Source: Neocallimastix lanati (nom. inval.) | Taxonomy: Eukaryota > Neocallimastigomycota > Neocallimastigomycetes > Neocallimastigales > Neocallimastigaceae | DNA length: 64,000 bases | Reading direction: 5' to 3' | Assembly: GCA_016946835.1 (NCBI GenBank) | Contig: JACVTC010000003.1 | Coordinates: 3,592,501 to 3,656,500, forward strand | Shown here: positions 62,225 through 64,000 of the stretch, piece by piece | How the letters are laid out: every line of letters starts with the position of its first letter | Position numbering within the stretch: position 1 is the stretch's first letter | Made by a program: the position numbers and the translations under genes | The notes under the pieces: model-generated | Told to the model about the DNA's origin: nothing | The model's input: only the letters and a program-made list of their open reading frames with translations | Databases searched by the model: none

Positions 62225-62570
62225 TGATGATGATGATGATTATAAAATAAAATATAATAATATTAATAATAGTGTTATAAAATTTATATTCTAATAAAAT
62301 CTTATAAAATTTGATTTATACTACAAAAATCGTTATAATACTATTAATAGGAAATTGAAGATTTGAAAAAGGAAAATGAAACATTAAAACAGGATAAAGA
62401 TAACTTATCTTCAGAGATTGAGAAATTAAATAATAAAAATAAAGGTTCTGAAAGTAAAATATCTGAATTAGATAATAAAATAACATCCTTAAATAAAGAA
62501 ATTAAAAAACTTCAGTCTATAAAATATGAAAAAGATATAAAAAAAGAAGAAATGATAAACGTACTATTTA

Positions 62571-62613
<43 letters not shown>

Positions 62614-63866
62614 ATAGATATATTTTTTTTCAATATAATGAATGCATATAGTTTTTATCAAATGATATAAAAATAATTAATATATTATTTAAATATTTAT
62701 TAGGCTATTGATGATGCAATTGAAAATACTAAAAGAAATAATAGAAAAAAGAGTAATGATGATGTTGATGATTCACAGATTGATTCAAAAATCAATAATG
62801 TTATAGAAAAATCAAAACTTTCAGATATATTGAAGGGCTCAAAGGTTCTTATATTAAAAAAAAATTATTATTATCAATAACATTCATTAAGTAAATTATT
62901 ATTTCATGAAATTATCAAATTCCAAGTATACTAAATATATTAAAATATAATTTTAATATTTGATTATTATATATATATAGATTAATATTGATGAATTAAT
63001 GAAATTTCAAAATATTGAAACTCAACGAAAGGTTTATATATAAAAATAGATATTAAATAAATATTGATTAGGTATATCTCACAATAAAATATTAATATTA
63101 TATATAATATAATAGATAAAAGAATTAACAAAAGAGGTTGAATCATTAAGAAAGGTATACAATAAACAATAAACAATAAATAATAAGCAATAAATAATAA
63201 ATAATAAATAATAAATAATAAATAATAAATAATAAATAATAAATAATAAATAATAAATAATAAATAATAAATAATAAATATTAATAAATAATAAATAATA
63301 AATAATAAATAATAAATAATAAATAATAAATAATAAATAATAAGTAATAAAAAATAAATAATAAATAATAAATAATTAAATAATTAAATAATAAATAATA
63401 AATAATAACTAATAAATAATAATAATAATAAATAATAAATAATAAATAATAAATAATAAATAATAAATAATAAATAATAAATAATAAATAATAAATAATA
63501 AATAATAAATAATAAATAATAAATAATAAATAATAAATAATAAATAATAAATAATAAATAATAAATAATAAATAATAAATAATAAATAATAAATAATAAA
63601 TATTTATGAAAATACTAATAAAAATTTGATAATATATATATTAAATTTATTATTTGAAAAAATAAATAATTTATGAATATATAGGATTTAGATACTAAAT
63701 TAAGTCAGTCAAGTCCTGTACAAAATCTTAAACGTATGCTCATTGAAAGAAATAATCAATATAAGACTCTTAAAACCGAAATTCTAAAGTAAATAAATAA
63801 ACTATAAATTTTAAAATTTTAAAATTTTATTTAATAGATATAACATTTAATTCTAACAATAATAAT

Positions 63867-63912
<46 letters not shown>

Positions 63913-63966
63913 TCTCTATATATATTTATAATCAGATATAATCCTGATTATAAATTTCAAGTTTAA
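61212..63966 (+). CDS. LZTFL1: LZTFL1/BBS17 (leucine zipper transcription factor-like 1), ciliary trafficking protein, ten exons
   Basis: Exons: 61212-61333, 61506-61700, 61818-61875, 61975-62043, 62351-62560, 62704-62844, 62981-63031, 63116-63154, 63685-63788 and 63936-63966. All nine introns have GT...AG borders (acceptors TAG, AAG or CAG), and phases agree throughout, giving 339 aa (human about 299). Matches to the family, from memory: N-terminal HHVNQFVDILRFSRLRR; LMDTTYNKDEVEQIIKSIKD; NVLLLQQFCKQAEFWHLNL followed by ISELENRQLL; KLEPLINEG; a long coiled coil (exons 5-8); and the conserved end PVQNLKRMLIERNNQYKTLK ... KYNPD. In animals LZTFL1 binds the BBSome and controls which membrane proteins leave and enter cilia. 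Here it would serve the flagella of zoospores. Most introns carry microsatellites or T runs (TAA in intron 4, AAAT in intron 5, 440 bp of AATAAAT in intron 8, a 43-nt T run in intron 9). Exons 2 and 5 would each appear as separate small ORFs if introns were ignored. Confidence 0.93.
62103..62240 (+). repeat. (TAA)n/(TGA)n microsatellite in LZTFL1 intron 4
   Basis: About 138 bp of trinucleotide repeats between exons 4 and 5. Confidence 0.95.
63163..63601 (+). repeat. (AATAAAT)n tract filling LZTFL1 intron 8
   Basis: About 440 bp of a 7-bp repeat occupy most of the 530-bp intron 8. The other introns are 84-307 bp. Confidence 0.95.
63868..63910 (+). repeat. 43-nt T run in LZTFL1 intron 9
   Basis: An uninterrupted T run lies 25 nt before the exon 10 acceptor CAG. 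It could act as an extreme polypyrimidine tract. Confidence 0.9.
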
Positions 63967-64000
63967 ATAAAAGATTTATTTATCTTATAAAATAAAATTA

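Overview
The window looks like nuclear DNA of an anaerobic gut fungus (Neocallimastigomycota), inferred without a database search. Non-coding DNA is almost pure A+T, with A or T runs up to 60 nt and long AAAT, TAA and AATAAAT microsatellites. Genes are sparse islands with Asn-rich proteins, and their introns have GT...AG borders. Fungal identity is suggested by a secreted protein with two hevein-type chitin-binding domains and a chitin-deacetylase-like protein with a probable GPI signal. A complete gene for the ciliary protein LZTFL1/BBS17 at the right end implies a flagellated organism, which argues against Dictyostelium, the other A+T- and Asn-rich candidate.

Layout. 0-9 kb: the chitin-binding protein (2.9-3.9 kb, +) and a bacterial-looking glycosyltransferase (7.0-8.2 kb, -). 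10-13 kb: a decayed leucine-rich-repeat gene split by a decayed Ty3/gypsy fragment. 14.7-15.7 kb: CE4 deacetylase (-). 16.7-21.8 kb: a 127-bp inverted repeat pair, about 98% identical, enclosing a broken GH16 glucanase. 22.7-24.4 kb: 3-phosphoglycerate dehydrogenase (serine synthesis; -; one intron). 24.4-33.9 kb: almost empty, with a GC-rich island at 29.0 kb, a decayed MULE transposase at 31.3-32.3 kb, and a MULE-type non-autonomous element with a perfect 9-bp target duplication. 34-37.3 kb: a 1101-aa ankyrin protein. 37.3-44.6 kb: a block bounded by inverted repeat arms that carry the same small Cys-rich coding module; inside it lie a full-length but broken M13 metallopeptidase, an 83-bp hairpin element, a D5-type (giant-virus-like) primase-helicase fragment and a 759-aa ankyrin protein with 19 regular repeats. 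45.5-46.2 kb: a second MULE relic. 48.7-52.2 kb: a two-exon membrane protein with a C-terminal SH3 domain (-). 52.2-61.2 kb: nearly empty apart from a broken exosome-subunit fragment at 58.5-58.7 kb. 61.2-64.0 kb: LZTFL1/BBS17 (+; ten exons).

The intact genes do not form a pathway. They cover cell wall and surface (chitin binding, chitin deacetylation, SH3 receptor-like protein), primary metabolism (serine), cilium trafficking and ankyrin scaffolds. The decayed part is the more striking: at least eight degraded genes or elements, several with long A or T runs grown inside former coding sequence. I recognised no tRNA, rRNA or CRISPR. Promoters and polyadenylation sites cannot be told from background at this base composition, so none is listed.
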